A DNA stretch of 64,000 nt from Rugamonas apoptosis (GCF_014042355.1 NZ_JACEZU010000008.1:62001-126000); one strand, 5' to 3'. Shown: positions 17,984 through 27,803, counted from the stretch's first letter. The notes: generated by a model not told the origin, from the letters alone. Numbers and translations are program-made.

Positions 17984-19294
17984 ATGAAGACCTTGATCGG
18001 CAACGTCGCCACGGCGCGCATGCGCCACAATCCTGCCGCACAGTGGCGTGCGCTGTTTGCCGCGCTGCTGCTGGCCTGGCTGTGGAGCGTGCCGACCGGT
18101 GTCCGGGCGCACGCCGACGGCCGGGCCAATATCCGGGTCGTCCATTTCACCTACGACACCGCCGGCATGACGGCCTATTTTCGCGTGTCGCTTCCCTTGC
18201 TGGCGCACGGGCCCGGCGACATGCCCGCCCCATACGTCATTACACGCAGCGAAAGTGGCCGCGTCTTCTATTACGTGAGCGGCACGGCACTGAATGCCGC
18301 CACGGCCATGGCATCGGCGACGCTGGCGTCGGGCCATGCCGTGACGGTGCAGGGCAATGCCGTTGCACCGCAAGTGCTGTCGGCGTCGATCCACGTGAAG
18401 GGTGCCGTGCCGCCGTTCTCCAGCGCCGACCAGGCGCGCCTGGCGACGCGCGCGTCATCGCCCCCATCCGGGCCGCTGCCGCAAGACGGGACGGCGATCG
18501 ACATCGGCAACATGCTGCTCGACGCAGCCGTGTTCTACCCCGCCGTCAGGCCGGACGGGCCGTTCGCCTTCAGCAGCGCGCTGCAGGCCGGCTTGCTCAG
18601 TGATGCCCCCATCCATACGATCTTACTGTCCCATATCGCAGGCACGACGACGCAATACAGCCGCAGTGGTACGCTGGACGCGGCGATCACCGTCAATCCC
18701 CCTGTGATGCAGGCCTTCATGCAATTTGTTCGCGCCGGCGCCGCCCACATCCTTGAAGGATATGACCACCTGCTGCTGGTGGTCTGCCTGGTAGCGGGCG
18801 ACCTGCGCCTGCGCGCGATCGCACTGAAGATCAGCGCGTTCAGCGCCGGCCATGCCCTGTCCATCGTGGCAGGTTTCTATGGCTTGCTGCCTCAGGCCAG
18901 CTGGAGCGAGCCTGTGATCGAACTGCTGATCGCGCTATCGGTGCTGGGAGCGGCCCTGCTGCTGGTACGGCAGCGCGTCGCCTCGCATCCCGCCCTGCTC
19001 ACCGGCCTGGTGGGCGTGGTGCACGGCTGCGGCCTCGCCATCGGGCTGCGCGCCATCCTGTCCGATACCGGTCCGAACATCGTCACCTCACTGCTGTCGT
19101 TCAATGTCGGGGTCGAGCTGGGGCAGTTGACCGTCGGCGCCGGAGTCTGGTGCCTGTTGCGGCTGGCGCAGGCGGCTCCCAAGCCTGGCGCGGCGCGCAT
19201 ACGCCTCGGTGTGGCGCTGGGCGCGGCGGCCATTGCCGTGTACTGGGTCGGCGACCGCGCGCAGCCCGTGTGGAGTGCGCTGCACCCGGTCTGA
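17984..19294 (+). CDS. HupE/UreJ-family membrane protein
   Basis: Protein of 436 aa. It has a signal-like N-terminal segment, a soluble extracytoplasmic region up to about residue 235, then about six membrane helices. The family signature AGAAHILEGYDHLLLVV opens the membrane part, with FSAGHALSIVAGF and GVVHGCGLAIGLRA following; the His-rich positions resemble nickel/cobalt permeases of the HupE/UreJ group. There are no hydrogenase or urease genes here. Metal transport is a family-level guess. It follows the exported VOC protein, which is a possible metal-dependent partner. Confidence 0.8.
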   Translation: MKTLIGNVATARMRHNPAAQWRALFAALLLAWLWSVPTGVRAHADGRANIRVVHFTYDTAGMTAYFRVSLPLLAHGPGDMPAPYVITRSESGRVFYYVSGTALNAATAMASATLASGHAVTVQGNAVAPQVLSASIHVKGAVPPFSSADQARLATRASSPPSGPLPQDGTAIDIGNMLLDAAVFYPAVRPDGPFAFSSALQAGLLSDAPIHTILLSHIAGTTTQYSRSGTLDAAITVNPPVMQAFMQFVRAGAAHILEGYDHLLLVVCLVAGDLRLRAIALKISAFSAGHALSIVAGFYGLLPQASWSEPVIELLIALSVLGAALLLVRQRVASHPALLTGLVGVVHGCGLAIGLRAILSDTGPNIVTSLLSFNVGVELGQLTVGAGVWCLLRLAQAAPKPGAARIRLGVALGAAAIAVYWVGDRAQPVWSALHPV

Positions 19295-19430
19295 TCCCAG
19301 CGCGCTGGGTCGGCAACGGTACGCGCGCAATGCGCGGCAAGGTCCGGCAACGCGTGGCGCGGCGGCGCGCTGCCCAGGTCCGGTGCAGCGCCTGCCATCA
19401 TGCCCCGTCTTTGTCCGGGCATGGCGCACC

Positions 19431-21428
19431 TTAACGCTGATTGGGCGGCACGATGCTGAATTTCTTCATGTAGCGATACAACGTCGCCCGGCAAAAGCCC
19501 AGTTCATCGGAGGTCTTCGTGACATTCCATTTATTGCGCATCAGCGAGGCCAGCAACTGCTCCATGTCGCATTCCTCGCCCCCTTTGCCTTCCACCGACA
19601 CCTCGGCTGCTTCCTCCGCCACGTCTGCGCGACCGCCCTGGTGCGTGAACTGGTCGCCAAATTCCTGCGGCAGGTCCGACGGCATGATCATATTGCCGTC
19701 GGTGACTGCCAGCGCAAAGCGCAGCACGTTGCGCAACTGGCGGATATTCCCCGGCCAGCCGAAGCACAACATCTGCAACATGGCTTCTGACGAGATGCCA
19801 GCCTCGATATTGAGCAGTTCGGCCTCCTCGGCCAGCACCTTCTCGATCAGGTAGCGCTTGTCGGTACGGTCGCGCAGTGAAGGCAGGTGCAAGGTGGCGC
19901 CGCACAGGCGGTAATACAAGTCCTCGCGAAAACTGCCCGCGTTGATCAGGTTGCGCAAGTCGCGGTGGGAAGCGGCGACGACGGTCAGATCCAGCGCGAC
20001 GGGCTTGTCCGCCCCCAGCGGCAATACCTCCTTTTCCGACAGCACGCGCAGCAGCCGCGTCTGCAGATGCAGGGGCATGTCGCCTATCTCGTCCAGGAAC
20101 AGCGTGCCGCCGTCCGATTGCAGTATCAGGCCCTTCATGCCCTTGCTGCGTCCGCCGGTGAAGCTGCCGGCCGTGTAGCCGAACAGCTCGCTTTCGATCA
20201 ACGATTCTGGAATCGCGCCGCAGTTAACGGCCACGAACGGCTTGCCAGCGCGTACACTCGATTCATGCAGCGCCTTCGCGATCACTTCCTTGCCCGTGCC
20301 CGTTTCGCCGTGGATCAGGATATTGAGCTTGCGGTTGAGCAGGCGCTTGGCCTGCTCGAGCAAGCGCCGCATCGCCTTGTCGTCGCCAGCCAGGCGGTCC
20401 AGTATGGGGTAGCTGGTGTGCTCCAGCAGCTGGCCGCCGTCGGCCGGAACTGCGTTCACCAGTGCCGCCGGCTTGCGCCGGCGCGGCATGGCGACGCTGG
20501 CATAGAACATCTTGTTCGATTCGCGGGTCACCACCGAGCGGTCGCCGGCGCCATTGGCACGCACCAGGCGCCACAAATCGTCGGCCGACAAGTTGAACAG
20601 TTCGCTCACCAGCCGCCCCACCGGCTCATTGCCGGCCAAGCCATCGCGCCGCCGGAACAGCTGGCGCCCGCCCGTATTGGCGCCCACCACGACGCCGTCG
20701 TCGTCAAAGGCCAGCATGATCTCGCCGCTCACTTCCACCAGTCCCCACGCCGTACCCAGGCGCAAAATCCAGCGGTCGTCAAAATGGCGCAGGAAATTGG
20801 CGTCCTCGATCATCTGGGCATACATCACCGTCAGATGCAGAGCCAGGTGCTGGCTCTCCTTGCTCATGGGTGAGGTGAGCGCCGACATGTCCAGCACCGC
20901 CAGGAATTTTCCTTCCGGATCGAACAGGGGGGCAGCGGAACAGGTCAGGGGAATATGGGTCGGGTCGAAGTGGTCGCCCTGGTGGCAGGTGAGTGCCGTC
21001 TGTTCCACCAGGCAGGTGCCGACCCCGCAAGTGCCGGCCGATTGCTCGCTCCATTCGGCGCCCAGGTACAGGCCTGCCTGCTTGAGTTCACGGGAGCGGG
21101 CCTCGTTACCGATATAGTCGACGGCGATGCCCTTGGAGTCGGTCAACAACAGCACATAATCGAGGCCCGACACGCGCTTGTACATCTGCTCCATGCCCAC
21201 CCGCGCCACCAGCATGAACTCCTCGATCTGTTCCTGGTGCTCGCGCAATATGTCGGAGGTGACGATGTTCGGTGCCCGCAGATGGGACGGGTCCAGCCCA
21301 TAGTCGTTGACACAGCGGGTCCATGACTTATGGATCAGGGTATTGTCGTCCGTGATATTGGCTGCCCCCATCTGGGTGGCGACCGACAGGACGTTCTTGA
21401 TGTGTTGCGTTTGTGCTCGGTTTATCAC
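19431..21428 (-). CDS. AcoR-like sigma-54-dependent activator
   Basis: Enhancer-binding activator of RNA polymerase-sigma54, 665 aa from a GTG start with GAAGGAG seven bases upstream. The N-terminal half is a GAF-type sensor (GLDYVLLLTDSKG, SAGTCGVGTCLVEQ, AVLDMSAL), as in acetoin regulator AcoR. The AAA+ domain has Walker A GETGTGKE, Walker B GGTLFLDEIGDMP and the arginine-finger region. The C-terminus is a Fis-type HTH (NVTKTSDELGFCRATLYRYM). The sigma-54 contact loop reads GSFTGG (residues 421-426) instead of GAFTGA. It lies just downstream of the acoABC-like operon, whose divergent promoter region carries sigma-54 sites. Confidence 0.93.
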   Translation of the reverse strand: MINRAQTQHIKNVLSVATQMGAANITDDNTLIHKSWTRCVNDYGLDPSHLRAPNIVTSDILREHQEQIEEFMLVARVGMEQMYKRVSGLDYVLLLTDSKGIAVDYIGNEARSRELKQAGLYLGAEWSEQSAGTCGVGTCLVEQTALTCHQGDHFDPTHIPLTCSAAPLFDPEGKFLAVLDMSALTSPMSKESQHLALHLTVMYAQMIEDANFLRHFDDRWILRLGTAWGLVEVSGEIMLAFDDDGVVVGANTGGRQLFRRRDGLAGNEPVGRLVSELFNLSADDLWRLVRANGAGDRSVVTRESNKMFYASVAMPRRRKPAALVNAVPADGGQLLEHTSYPILDRLAGDDKAMRRLLEQAKRLLNRKLNILIHGETGTGKEVIAKALHESSVRAGKPFVAVNCGAIPESLIESELFGYTAGSFTGGRSKGMKGLILQSDGGTLFLDEIGDMPLHLQTRLLRVLSEKEVLPLGADKPVALDLTVVAASHRDLRNLINAGSFREDLYYRLCGATLHLPSLRDRTDKRYLIEKVLAEEAELLNIEAGISSEAMLQMLCFGWPGNIRQLRNVLRFALAVTDGNMIMPSDLPQEFGDQFTHQGGRADVAEEAAEVSVEGKGGEECDMEQLLASLMRNKWNVTKTSDELGFCRATLYRYMKKFSIVPPNQR

Positions 21429-21574
21429 TGGATGTCTCCTTCTCTCATGGTGCGCGCCGGCCCAACCGGACATCACCTGGTCCACTTTGATGTGGCTCTG
21501 CTTGTTGCCGCGAAAGTCAATGTTACGCTACTTCATCGGTCCTTTTTCGACCGGCGCAGTCCGCTGTTGCACGA

Positions 21575-22690
21575 TCAGTAAATATCGTCGCCTTCCTCCC
21601 ACACGCCCGGACCCGGCGGCGCCCGGAATGGCTGCGGTGCGCTCGCGCCCACCGTTGGCGAAACCGCCCCCGCGGCCCCGACCGGCGCCCGCTGACGGCG
21701 CCGTATTTCGCCGGCGTAGGCGTCGCCGCCACCCAGGCCCGCGGCCAGTGCCTGCCGATCGGCGTGGTAGCTCGACCGAACCAGGGGCCCGGCCGCCACG
21801 TGCAGAAAGCCCATGGCCAGGGCAAGTTGGCGGAACGCGTCGAACGTCGCGGGAGCGACATAACGGCGTACCGGCAGATGGCCGCCCGATGGCGCCAGGT
21901 ATTGCCCTATAGTTATCATATCGACATGATTTGCGCGCAGGTCGCGCAGCACATCCAGCACCTCGTCGTCCGTTTCGCCCAGCCCGACCATGATGCCGGA
22001 CTTGGTGCGCAGGTCCGGATAGCGGGCCTTGCAGCGGCGCAGCAGCGCCAGCGAGTGGGCATAACTGGCACCGGGGCGCACCGCCGGATATAGCCTGGGC
22101 ACGGTTTCTATATTGTGATTCAACACATCCGGCGGCGCCACGGCCAGCGCGTCGAGCGCGTGCCCGAGGCGGCCGCGGAAGTCGGGCACCAGAATTTCGA
22201 CCTGCGTGTGCGGCGCCAGCGCGCGCACATTGCCGATGCACTGGGCGAAGTGGGCGGCGCCGCCGTCGCGCAAGTCGTCCCGGTTGACCGAGGTGATGAC
22301 CACGTGGCGCAGGCCCAGCGCAGCGATGGTGGCGGCGAGCCGGCCCGGTTCGGCCGCATCGAGCGCCTCGGGCCGGCCATGGGCGACGTCGCAGAACGGG
22401 CAGCGGCGCGTGCACAGGCTGCCCATGATCATGAAGGTCGCGCCGCCATTGCCGAAGCACTCGCCGATGTTGGGGCAACTGGCCTCCTCGCACACGGTCA
22501 CCAGCCCGTTGGCGCGCAGGATGGATTCGATTTCCCGGAAGCGGGTCGAGGGCGATGCCGCCCGCACCCGTATCCAGTCCGGCTTGGCCAGGCGGTCGAC
22601 CGGCACGATCTTGATGGGCAGGCGCGCGGTCTTGCCGGCGCCTTTCTGTCTGAGCCCGGGCGCCGTGCCGGCCTGCGTTGTAGTGTTCAT
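21575..22690 (-). CDS. lipA: Lipoyl synthase, pathway-dedicated copy (AcoS-like)
   Basis: Radical-SAM enzyme that inserts two sulfurs into protein-bound octanoyl groups. It has 371 aa. The auxiliary cluster cysteines are in [12 protein letters not shown], the radical-SAM motif is CTRRCPFC, and the serine ligand is in VRSSYHA. The body matches LipA, and a C-terminal extension of about 45 residues, rich in Pro/Ala/Gly, is unusual. Housekeeping lipA normally sits with lipB; here it lies in an acetoin-dehydrogenase-type operon, like acoS of Pelobacter, so it probably serves the free lipoyl carrier. The start at 22690 is the ATG that begins family-like sequence, though its ribosome-binding site is weak. 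Confidence 0.9.
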   Translation of the reverse strand: MNTTTQAGTAPGLRQKGAGKTARLPIKIVPVDRLAKPDWIRVRAASPSTRFREIESILRANGLVTVCEEASCPNIGECFGNGGATFMIMGSLCTRRCPFCDVAHGRPEALDAAEPGRLAATIAALGLRHVVITSVNRDDLRDGGAAHFAQCIGNVRALAPHTQVEILVPDFRGRLGHALDALAVAPPDVLNHNIETVPRLYPAVRPGASYAHSLALLRRCKARYPDLRTKSGIMVGLGETDDEVLDVLRDLRANHVDMITIGQYLAPSGGHLPVRRYVAPATFDAFRQLALAMGFLHVAAGPLVRSSYHADRQALAAGLGGGDAYAGEIRRRQRAPVGAAGAVSPTVGASAPQPFRAPPGPGVWEEGDDIY

Positions 22691-22796
22691 GGTATCGCTC
22701 ACGTTTTGGCGGGACGGCCGCCGCGGCCGTCTCTGGAATGGAAAAAAGGAGCAGGCTTGCGCCTGCCCCAAACACTGCACAGAGGAGACTGGCGTG

Positions 22797-24374
22797 TCAG
22801 ATTGCCCGCTGCTGCAGCTGGCTGGCGATATGCTCGGCCTGCCGGATGGCCAGCGCGACGATGGTCAGGGTCGGATTGGCCGCCGAACTGGACGTGAACT
22901 GGCTACCGTCGGAAATGAACAGGTTCTTCACGTCGTGGGTCTGGCCCCATTTGTTGACCACGCCGTCACGGGGGTTGGCGCTCATGCGATTGGTCCCCAA
23001 ATTATGGCTGGCGGGATAGGCTGGCATGTCGATCACGCGACTGGCGCCCACGGCCTCGGACAGCTTGCGGAACTGGACCAGGCCGTGACGGGCGATCGCC
23101 TCGTCGTTGCCGTGGTAGGTCTTGCTGACGATCGGTATCGGCAAGCCATACTGGTCCTTTTCCGTCGGATGCAGGCTGATGCCGTTCTGTTCGCGCGCCA
23201 TGTCCTCGCCGCAGACCCAGACGGCCGTCATATGGTCGTACATCTCCAGCGCGGACGTCACGTCGCGGCCCCAGCCGCCCGGCTTCATGAAGGCGGCCGT
23301 GTAGGGCAACCCCAGGGCCAGGCCCTCCAGGTAGTAGCCGCCGTTGAAGCCGCGCCCCGTGTTGAGCGCCACTTCGTCCGCCACCACGGCGCCGATGTCG
23401 AAGCCCCGGTTCATGTAGACCGGCTTCTGGTGGATGGCCACGGCCGCCGCCGTGGCATGGTTCATGTAATTGCGGCCCACCTGGCCGGAAGAATTGGCCA
23501 GGCCGTCGCGGAACATATTGGACGCCGAATTGAGCAGCATGCGCGGCGATTCGATGGAATTGCCGGCCACGCAGACCACGCGGGCCTTTTGCAGCACGTG
23601 GCGGCCCTTGCGGTCCGCATACAGCACGCCGTTGACCTTGCCGCTCTTGTCATGCTGAATCTGCAGCACCATGCTCTCCGGCCGCAGCTCGACCCGGTTG
23701 GTGGCCAGCGCGCGCGGAATCTCGGTGTACAGCGTCGACCACTTGGCGCCGATCTTGCAGCCCTGCATGCAAAAGCCGATCTGCTGGCAGCCGGGGCGCC
23801 CATCGTAGGGCGCCGAGTTCGATGCCACCGGCCGGATGATCTTCTGGTAGCCGATCCTGCGGGCGCCGGCCGCCACCACCTTGTACTGGTTACTTTCGGG
23901 CATGGGCGGCAACCCGCTGGCGGCGGTGCCGGCCACCCCCATCTTCTTTTCCGCCAGCTCGTAGTATGGCGCCAGTTCGGCCAGCGTAATCGGCCAGTCC
24001 AGCACGTTGGCGCCTTCGACCTGGCCATAGATGCTGCGGGTGCGGAAATCGTGCTCCTGGAAGCGCAGCGCCACCCCGGACCAGTGTACGGTGGAGCCGC
24101 CGACGGCCTTGACGATCCAGGCCGGCAGGTTGGGATAGGTCTTGGTGTGATGCCAGCCGCCGGCCGAGATGCGCTTGTCCAGCCACGATATCTTGTTGAA
24201 CATGGCCCACTCGTCGTTCTCGAAATCGGCTTGCGTGAAATGCTTGCCCGCTTCCAGGATGACGATCTTGTCCACGCCCTTCTGTGCCAGCTCGTTGGCC
24301 AGCGTCGCCCCGCCGGCACCGGAGCCGATGATGACGACCACGCCATCGTCATTGAGATTGAATTTCTTGCTCAT
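22797..24374 (-). CDS. GMC-family FAD oxidoreductase
   Basis: FAD-dependent alcohol or polyol dehydrogenase of 525 aa, closest in layout to the large subunit of gluconate 2-dehydrogenase-type membrane enzymes. The FAD-binding motif is [36 protein letters not shown] is the GMC signature region. The catalytic histidine region is [11 protein letters not shown], and the C-terminal FAD motif is [19 protein letters not shown]. It has no export signal of its own; the next gene upstream encodes a Tat-signal subunit 3-like protein that may carry it across. No cytochrome subunit lies beside it. Substrate unknown; a hydroxyl compound of the same pathway is likely. Confidence 0.88.
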   Translation of the reverse strand: MSKKFNLNDDGVVVIIGSGAGGATLANELAQKGVDKIVILEAGKHFTQADFENDEWAMFNKISWLDKRISAGGWHHTKTYPNLPAWIVKAVGGSTVHWSGVALRFQEHDFRTRSIYGQVEGANVLDWPITLAELAPYYELAEKKMGVAGTAASGLPPMPESNQYKVVAAGARRIGYQKIIRPVASNSAPYDGRPGCQQIGFCMQGCKIGAKWSTLYTEIPRALATNRVELRPESMVLQIQHDKSGKVNGVLYADRKGRHVLQKARVVCVAGNSIESPRMLLNSASNMFRDGLANSSGQVGRNYMNHATAAAVAIHQKPVYMNRGFDIGAVVADEVALNTGRGFNGGYYLEGLALGLPYTAAFMKPGGWGRDVTSALEMYDHMTAVWVCGEDMAREQNGISLHPTEKDQYGLPIPIVSKTYHGNDEAIARHGLVQFRKLSEAVGASRVIDMPAYPASHNLGTNRMSANPRDGVVNKWGQTHDVKNLFISDGSQFTSSSAANPTLTIVALAIRQAEHIASQLQQRAI

Positions 24375-24413
24375 GATGTCCTGTCTCCTTCAGTTATTGT
24401 TATGCCTTGCCGC

Positions 24414-24992
24414 TCACAGCCAGTCGATATCGTTGAAGCCGCGAGCCAGATAGCCGCCCTTCTCCCAGGATGAGCCTTCGTAGCCCAGCAGCGGCCACAC
24501 GGCCTTGTTGTCGTACAGGCTGGTGACCATGTCACCCCGGATTTTCTGGAAGAAGGGCCCCTGCTCGATCGCCTTCAGCAGGCTGACCCGGTCGTCCTCC
24601 GCCGCCACCTCGGCGTACGGCTGGCCGAAGCGGCGCACGGCGGCCCGGTCCAGCTCCGCCACCCCATCCTGCAGCAGCGCCTTGAGCGCCGGATCCTTGC
24701 CGGCCGCCCGCTCGCAGGGGGCGATGGCATCGGCGTAATAGCGGTCGGCCAGGCGGTCGTGGGGGAACACGTCGCGCGCCATCCGCAGCAAGGTCTTGCC
24801 AGTGGCCGGCCCCAGCGTCTGGAACGCTCCAGCCAGGCCATCGGCGGCGGGCATGGCCAGCGCCGCCGGCGCCACCGCCGCCGCGCCGAGGGCCAGCCCG
24901 CCGCCGCGCAGAAAACCGCGACGCGACCAGGTCACGACCTTGGGCAAGATGCGCATGGTGCCGGCGTTCGAATCTGATTTTTGGTCTTTCAT
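24414..24992 (-). CDS. Tat-exported small subunit, gluconate 2-dehydrogenase subunit 3 type
   Basis: Protein of 192 aa with a twin-arginine signal (SRRGFLRGGGLALGAAA) near residue 20. The rest is helical and resembles subunit 3 of gluconate/sorbitol dehydrogenases (DVFPHDRLADRYYADA, ending in a conserved-looking GYLARGFNDIDWL). Such subunits pilot the folded FAD large subunit through the Tat system, and the GMC gene follows after 39 bp. The ATG has GGAGG four bases upstream. A longer open frame upstream overlaps the lipoate ligase and is not real. Confidence 0.85.
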   Translation of the reverse strand: MKDQKSDSNAGTMRILPKVVTWSRRGFLRGGGLALGAAAVAPAALAMPAADGLAGAFQTLGPATGKTLLRMARDVFPHDRLADRYYADAIAPCERAAGKDPALKALLQDGVAELDRAAVRRFGQPYAEVAAEDDRVSLLKAIEQGPFFQKIRGDMVTSLYDNKAVWPLLGYEGSSWEKGGYLARGFNDIDWL

Positions 24993-25015
24993 ATTTCCTC
25001 CAGGGTGCGTCACTG

Positions 25016-25798
25016 TTAATGTTGAAATGAATTGCGCGCCTGCCGGCTGCCCTCGCGCGGCGCCAGGCCGTGGCGATGCAGGGCCGCGTCCGAGCCTGCC
25101 CCCAGCACGTCGGTGAGCATGTGATGCAGGCGTTCGGCCAGCACCTCGGCCATGACGGGGGCGCCCAGCTGTTCGGCGTAGGACGTGGTGCAGTCGCTGA
25201 GCAGGCCGGCGTCGCCGGGCTGGCCCAGCGCGTCGCACAGCAAGCTCCAGTCCGGCCGGGCGATCAGCGTGCCCGACGTGATCAGCACGCCGGTGCGCTT
25301 GCGCAGCTGGGCCAGGCCGACGATCTTGCGCAGGTTGACCACCACCTCCCACGGCGACAGCCCGCCATAGCAAGCCCACTTCAGGCGGGCGTCGGCCTGG
25401 TGCAGGCGCACCTCCTCTGGCGGGATGGCGTAGGCCCGGATACCGGCGTCGCGCAGCAGCCCCGCATGCAGCGCCCCCAGCCAGCGGTAGCTCGACACCG
25501 TGCCCTGGCCCACCAGCGGATGGTCGGGCGGCAGGATGATCGAGGCACTCACCATCCATGGCCCGGTCAGCACGGCGCCGCCGCCGGAACCGCGCTGCAC
25601 CACGGACGCGGCCAGCGCGTGCCGGCTGTCCATGCGTGCCCGCAGGGCCGCCTGGGAACAGCCCAGCACCACGCCGGGCACCCGGTAGGTCCACAGCCGC
25701 AGCCGCGGTTCGGTGACCGGCCGGGCCAGCTGGGCCGCATTCCACAGCTGCTCCTGCGACTGGGTGACGGTATCGACGAACACGATTTTGGCGTCCAT
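25016..25798 (-). CDS. Lipoate-protein ligase A-type enzyme
   Basis: Protein of 260 aa with the biotin/lipoate ligase fold: LRLWTYRVPGVVLGCSQ, then RGSGGGAVLTGPWMVSASI (the RR-GGG-V motif of LplA, with RGSGGG) and a late KWACYGGLSPWEVVVNLRKI. It should attach lipoate or octanoate to the lipoyl carrier encoded two genes upstream. It overlaps the acoC stop by one base. With lipA in the same operon the complex has its own lipoylation set. LipM-type octanoyl transfer is an alternative to true ligation. Confidence 0.82.
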   Translation of the reverse strand: MDAKIVFVDTVTQSQEQLWNAAQLARPVTEPRLRLWTYRVPGVVLGCSQAALRARMDSRHALAASVVQRGSGGGAVLTGPWMVSASIILPPDHPLVGQGTVSSYRWLGALHAGLLRDAGIRAYAIPPEEVRLHQADARLKWACYGGLSPWEVVVNLRKIVGLAQLRKRTGVLITSGTLIARPDWSLLCDALGQPGDAGLLSDCTTSYAEQLGAPVMAEVLAERLHHMLTDVLGAGSDAALHRHGLAPREGSRQARNSFQH

Positions 25799-26505
25799 TA
25801 CAAGCCCTCGGTGGTTTCCAGTCGGCGCTGCAGGTCGGTCAGGAACAGCGCCGCCGGGTACCCGTCCACTGCACGGTGGTCGAACACCAGATGCAGGCCC
25901 ATCATGGGCGCGGCGACGATGGCCCCGTCCCGCACCACCGCCCGGACGGCGACCCGGGTCATGCCGAGGATGGCTACCTGCGGCGCGTTGATGATGGGCG
26001 TGAAACTGTCGATACCGGTCGTACCCAGGTTGGTCACGGTGAACGTACCGCGCTGGTAGGCGCCGGCCCCCAGCGTGCCCGCGCGGGCGCCGGCCGCCAG
26101 CGTGCGCGCCTCGGCGCCCAGTTCGGCCACGCTCTTGCCGTCGGCCTGGCGCAGCACCGGCACCATCAGGCCCTCGTCGAGACTGACGGCCAGGCCCAGG
26201 TTTATCTCCGGCATCAGCTCGATTTCCTTGTCCAGCATGCGCGCATTCAGGCGCGGATGGTCGCGCAAGGTCAGCGCCACGGCACGCAACACGTAGGCCG
26301 TCAGGCTGGGGCGCGGCTGGTCTTGCCCGGCGGGCCAGGCGGCGCGCAGCCGTTCCAGGGCTGAGACGTCGACGTCGATCGACTGGGCGACGCGGGGCAC
26401 GCGCCAGCCGGCCTCCATGTTGCGGGCAATGGCGGCGCGCATGCCGCCGAGCGCGATGGTGTTGCGTACGGCGGGCACCGGCGCAGGTAGGGTAGCGTGG
26501 CTCAT
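25798..26505 (-). CDS. acoC: Stand-alone E2 catalytic domain (AcoC-like acyltransferase)
   Basis: Acyltransferase of a 2-oxo acid/acetoin dehydrogenase complex; moves the acyl group from dihydrolipoyl to CoA. It has only 235 aa, the size of the catalytic domain alone. The active-site motif FDHRAVDG is near the C-terminus. IALGGMRAAIARNMEAGW is the usual domain start, and TFTVTNLGTTGIDSFTPIIN and PQVAILGM are core segments. There is no lipoyl domain and no E1/E3-binding domain; the lipoyl domain is a separate 81-aa protein encoded six bases upstream. Normal E2 proteins carry these on one chain of 370-500 aa. Confidence 0.9.
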   Translation of the reverse strand: MSHATLPAPVPAVRNTIALGGMRAAIARNMEAGWRVPRVAQSIDVDVSALERLRAAWPAGQDQPRPSLTAYVLRAVALTLRDHPRLNARMLDKEIELMPEINLGLAVSLDEGLMVPVLRQADGKSVAELGAEARTLAAGARAGTLGAGAYQRGTFTVTNLGTTGIDSFTPIINAPQVAILGMTRVAVRAVVRDGAIVAAPMMGLHLVFDHRAVDGYPAALFLTDLQRRLETTEGL

Positions 26506-26511
26506 GGCGGG

Positions 26512-26757
26512 CTACTCCTCCAGCCGTGCCAGCACGGTGGCCGGGCCGATAGTGTCGCCTTCCGCGGCCAGCAGCGCAATCACGCGGCCGGCAGCGGGCG
26601 CCGTGATTTCATGGGTGGTCTTGACCAGCTCGGCGCACACCAGCACTTGGCCGGCCGCCACCAGGTCACCCTCCTTCACCTGCCAGTCCTGCAGCAGGGC
26701 TTCCGTGCCCGGTTCCACGTCGTCCCAGACGTCGCCTGTCATCAATACATCCATCAT
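26512..26757 (-). CDS. Free-standing lipoyl carrier protein
   Basis: 81-aa protein that is one lipoyl domain and nothing more. The lipoylated lysine is in ELVKTTHEI, in the beta-turn where E2 chains have ETDKA. The second half is the mirrored strand set (APAAGRVIALLAAEGDTIGP). It overlaps the acoB stop by four bases and precedes the E2 catalytic gene. It must shuttle the acyl group between AcoAB and the catalytic protein. It is too short for GcvH (about 125 aa). Confidence 0.9.
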   Translation of the reverse strand: MMDVLMTGDVWDDVEPGTEALLQDWQVKEGDLVAAGQVLVCAELVKTTHEITAPAAGRVIALLAAEGDTIGPATVLARLEE

Positions 26758-27803
26758 GCTGCTTCTCCCTGTTGGTTCAATGTGGCGTGCATCAGCGCAC
26801 GGACCTGGTCGACGATGTTGCCGACCTGTGGAATGACGGCCTGCTCGAGCGGCCGGCTGAACGGAATGGGCACGTCCGGCACGGCCAGGCGGCGCACGGG
26901 CGCGCGCAGGCGCACCGTATCGAGGTGTTCAGCGATGGTGGCGGCAATCTCGCCGGACAGGCCGAAGCTCAGGTAGTCCTCGTCGGCGATCAGCACGCGG
27001 CCGGTCTTGGCCGCGGAGCGCAGTACGCTCTCGCGGTCCAGCGGCACGATGGTGCGCAGGTCGATCACTTCCACGGAAATGCCCTCCCCGGCCAGCTGCT
27101 CGGCCGCCAGCAGCGACTTCTGCACCATCTGGCTGAGCGTGACGATGGTCACGTCGTCGCCGGCGCGCGCCACGCGGGCCTGGCCGAACGGGATGGCGTA
27201 GGCTTCGCGCGGCACCTCGTTGGTGCTGCCCTCGAAATAGGACATCCACGACAGGCCCATGATGCCCTTGTGGTAGCAGAAGATGACCGGGTTGTTGTCG
27301 CGGATGGCCTGTATCATCAGCCCCTTGGCGTCGTAGGCGTTCGACGGCACCACCACCTTCATGCCCGGCATGTGGGCGAAGCTGGCGTACAGGCACTGCG
27401 AGTGCTGGGCCGCGTCGTTGTAGCCGCCGCCTATGCCGGTAGTCACCACGATGGGCAGCTTGAGGGCGCCGCCCGACATATAGCTGTTCTTGGCCATGTG
27501 GTTGTAGATCTGGTCGAAGCAGACGCCGAAGAAGTCGACGAACATCAGTTCGGCGATCGGCCGCAGCCCTTCGGCGGCGGCACCGAGCGCGGCGCCCATG
27601 AAGGCCGTTTCCGAGATCGGCGTTTCCATGATGCGCTCGGCACCGAAGCGCTCCAGCAAGCCGCTGGTGGCGCTGAAGATGCCGCCGTATTTGCCGATAT
27701 CCTCGCCCATGACGAACACGGAAGCGTCGCGCTCCATCTCCTGGCCGATGGCTTCCGAAATTGCCTGCGCCATGGTGAGCGTGCGGTTGTTGCTGCTTTG
27801 CAT
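26754..27803 (-). CDS. acoB: TPP-dependent dehydrogenase E1 beta subunit
   Basis: Beta subunit of an acetoin/2-oxo acid dehydrogenase E1, 349 aa. It helps form the thiamine-diphosphate site. Family motifs: VFVMGEDIGKYGGIFSAT, ISETAFMGAALGAAAEGLRP, HSQCLYASFAHMPGMKVVVP, and the C-terminal VPIPFSRPLEQAVIPQ. It is co-transcribed 24 bp after acoA. The ...HSQ..Y motif and the lipA companion favour acetoin dehydrogenase over pyruvate dehydrogenase, but branched 2-oxo acids cannot be excluded. Confidence 0.9.
   Translation of the reverse strand: MQSSNNRTLTMAQAISEAIGQEMERDASVFVMGEDIGKYGGIFSATSGLLERFGAERIMETPISETAFMGAALGAAAEGLRPIAELMFVDFFGVCFDQIYNHMAKNSYMSGGALKLPIVVTTGIGGGYNDAAQHSQCLYASFAHMPGMKVVVPSNAYDAKGLMIQAIRDNNPVIFCYHKGIMGLSWMSYFEGSTNEVPREAYAIPFGQARVARAGDDVTIVTLSQMVQKSLLAAEQLAGEGISVEVIDLRTIVPLDRESVLRSAAKTGRVLIADEDYLSFGLSGEIAATIAEHLDTVRLRAPVRRLAVPDVPIPFSRPLEQAVIPQVGNIVDQVRALMHATLNQQGEAA

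Noticed and set aside
22206-24473. A 755-codon plus-strand frame opposite the GMC gene and lipA
   Set aside because: Both minus-strand genes have intact motifs; the plus-strand frame has none.
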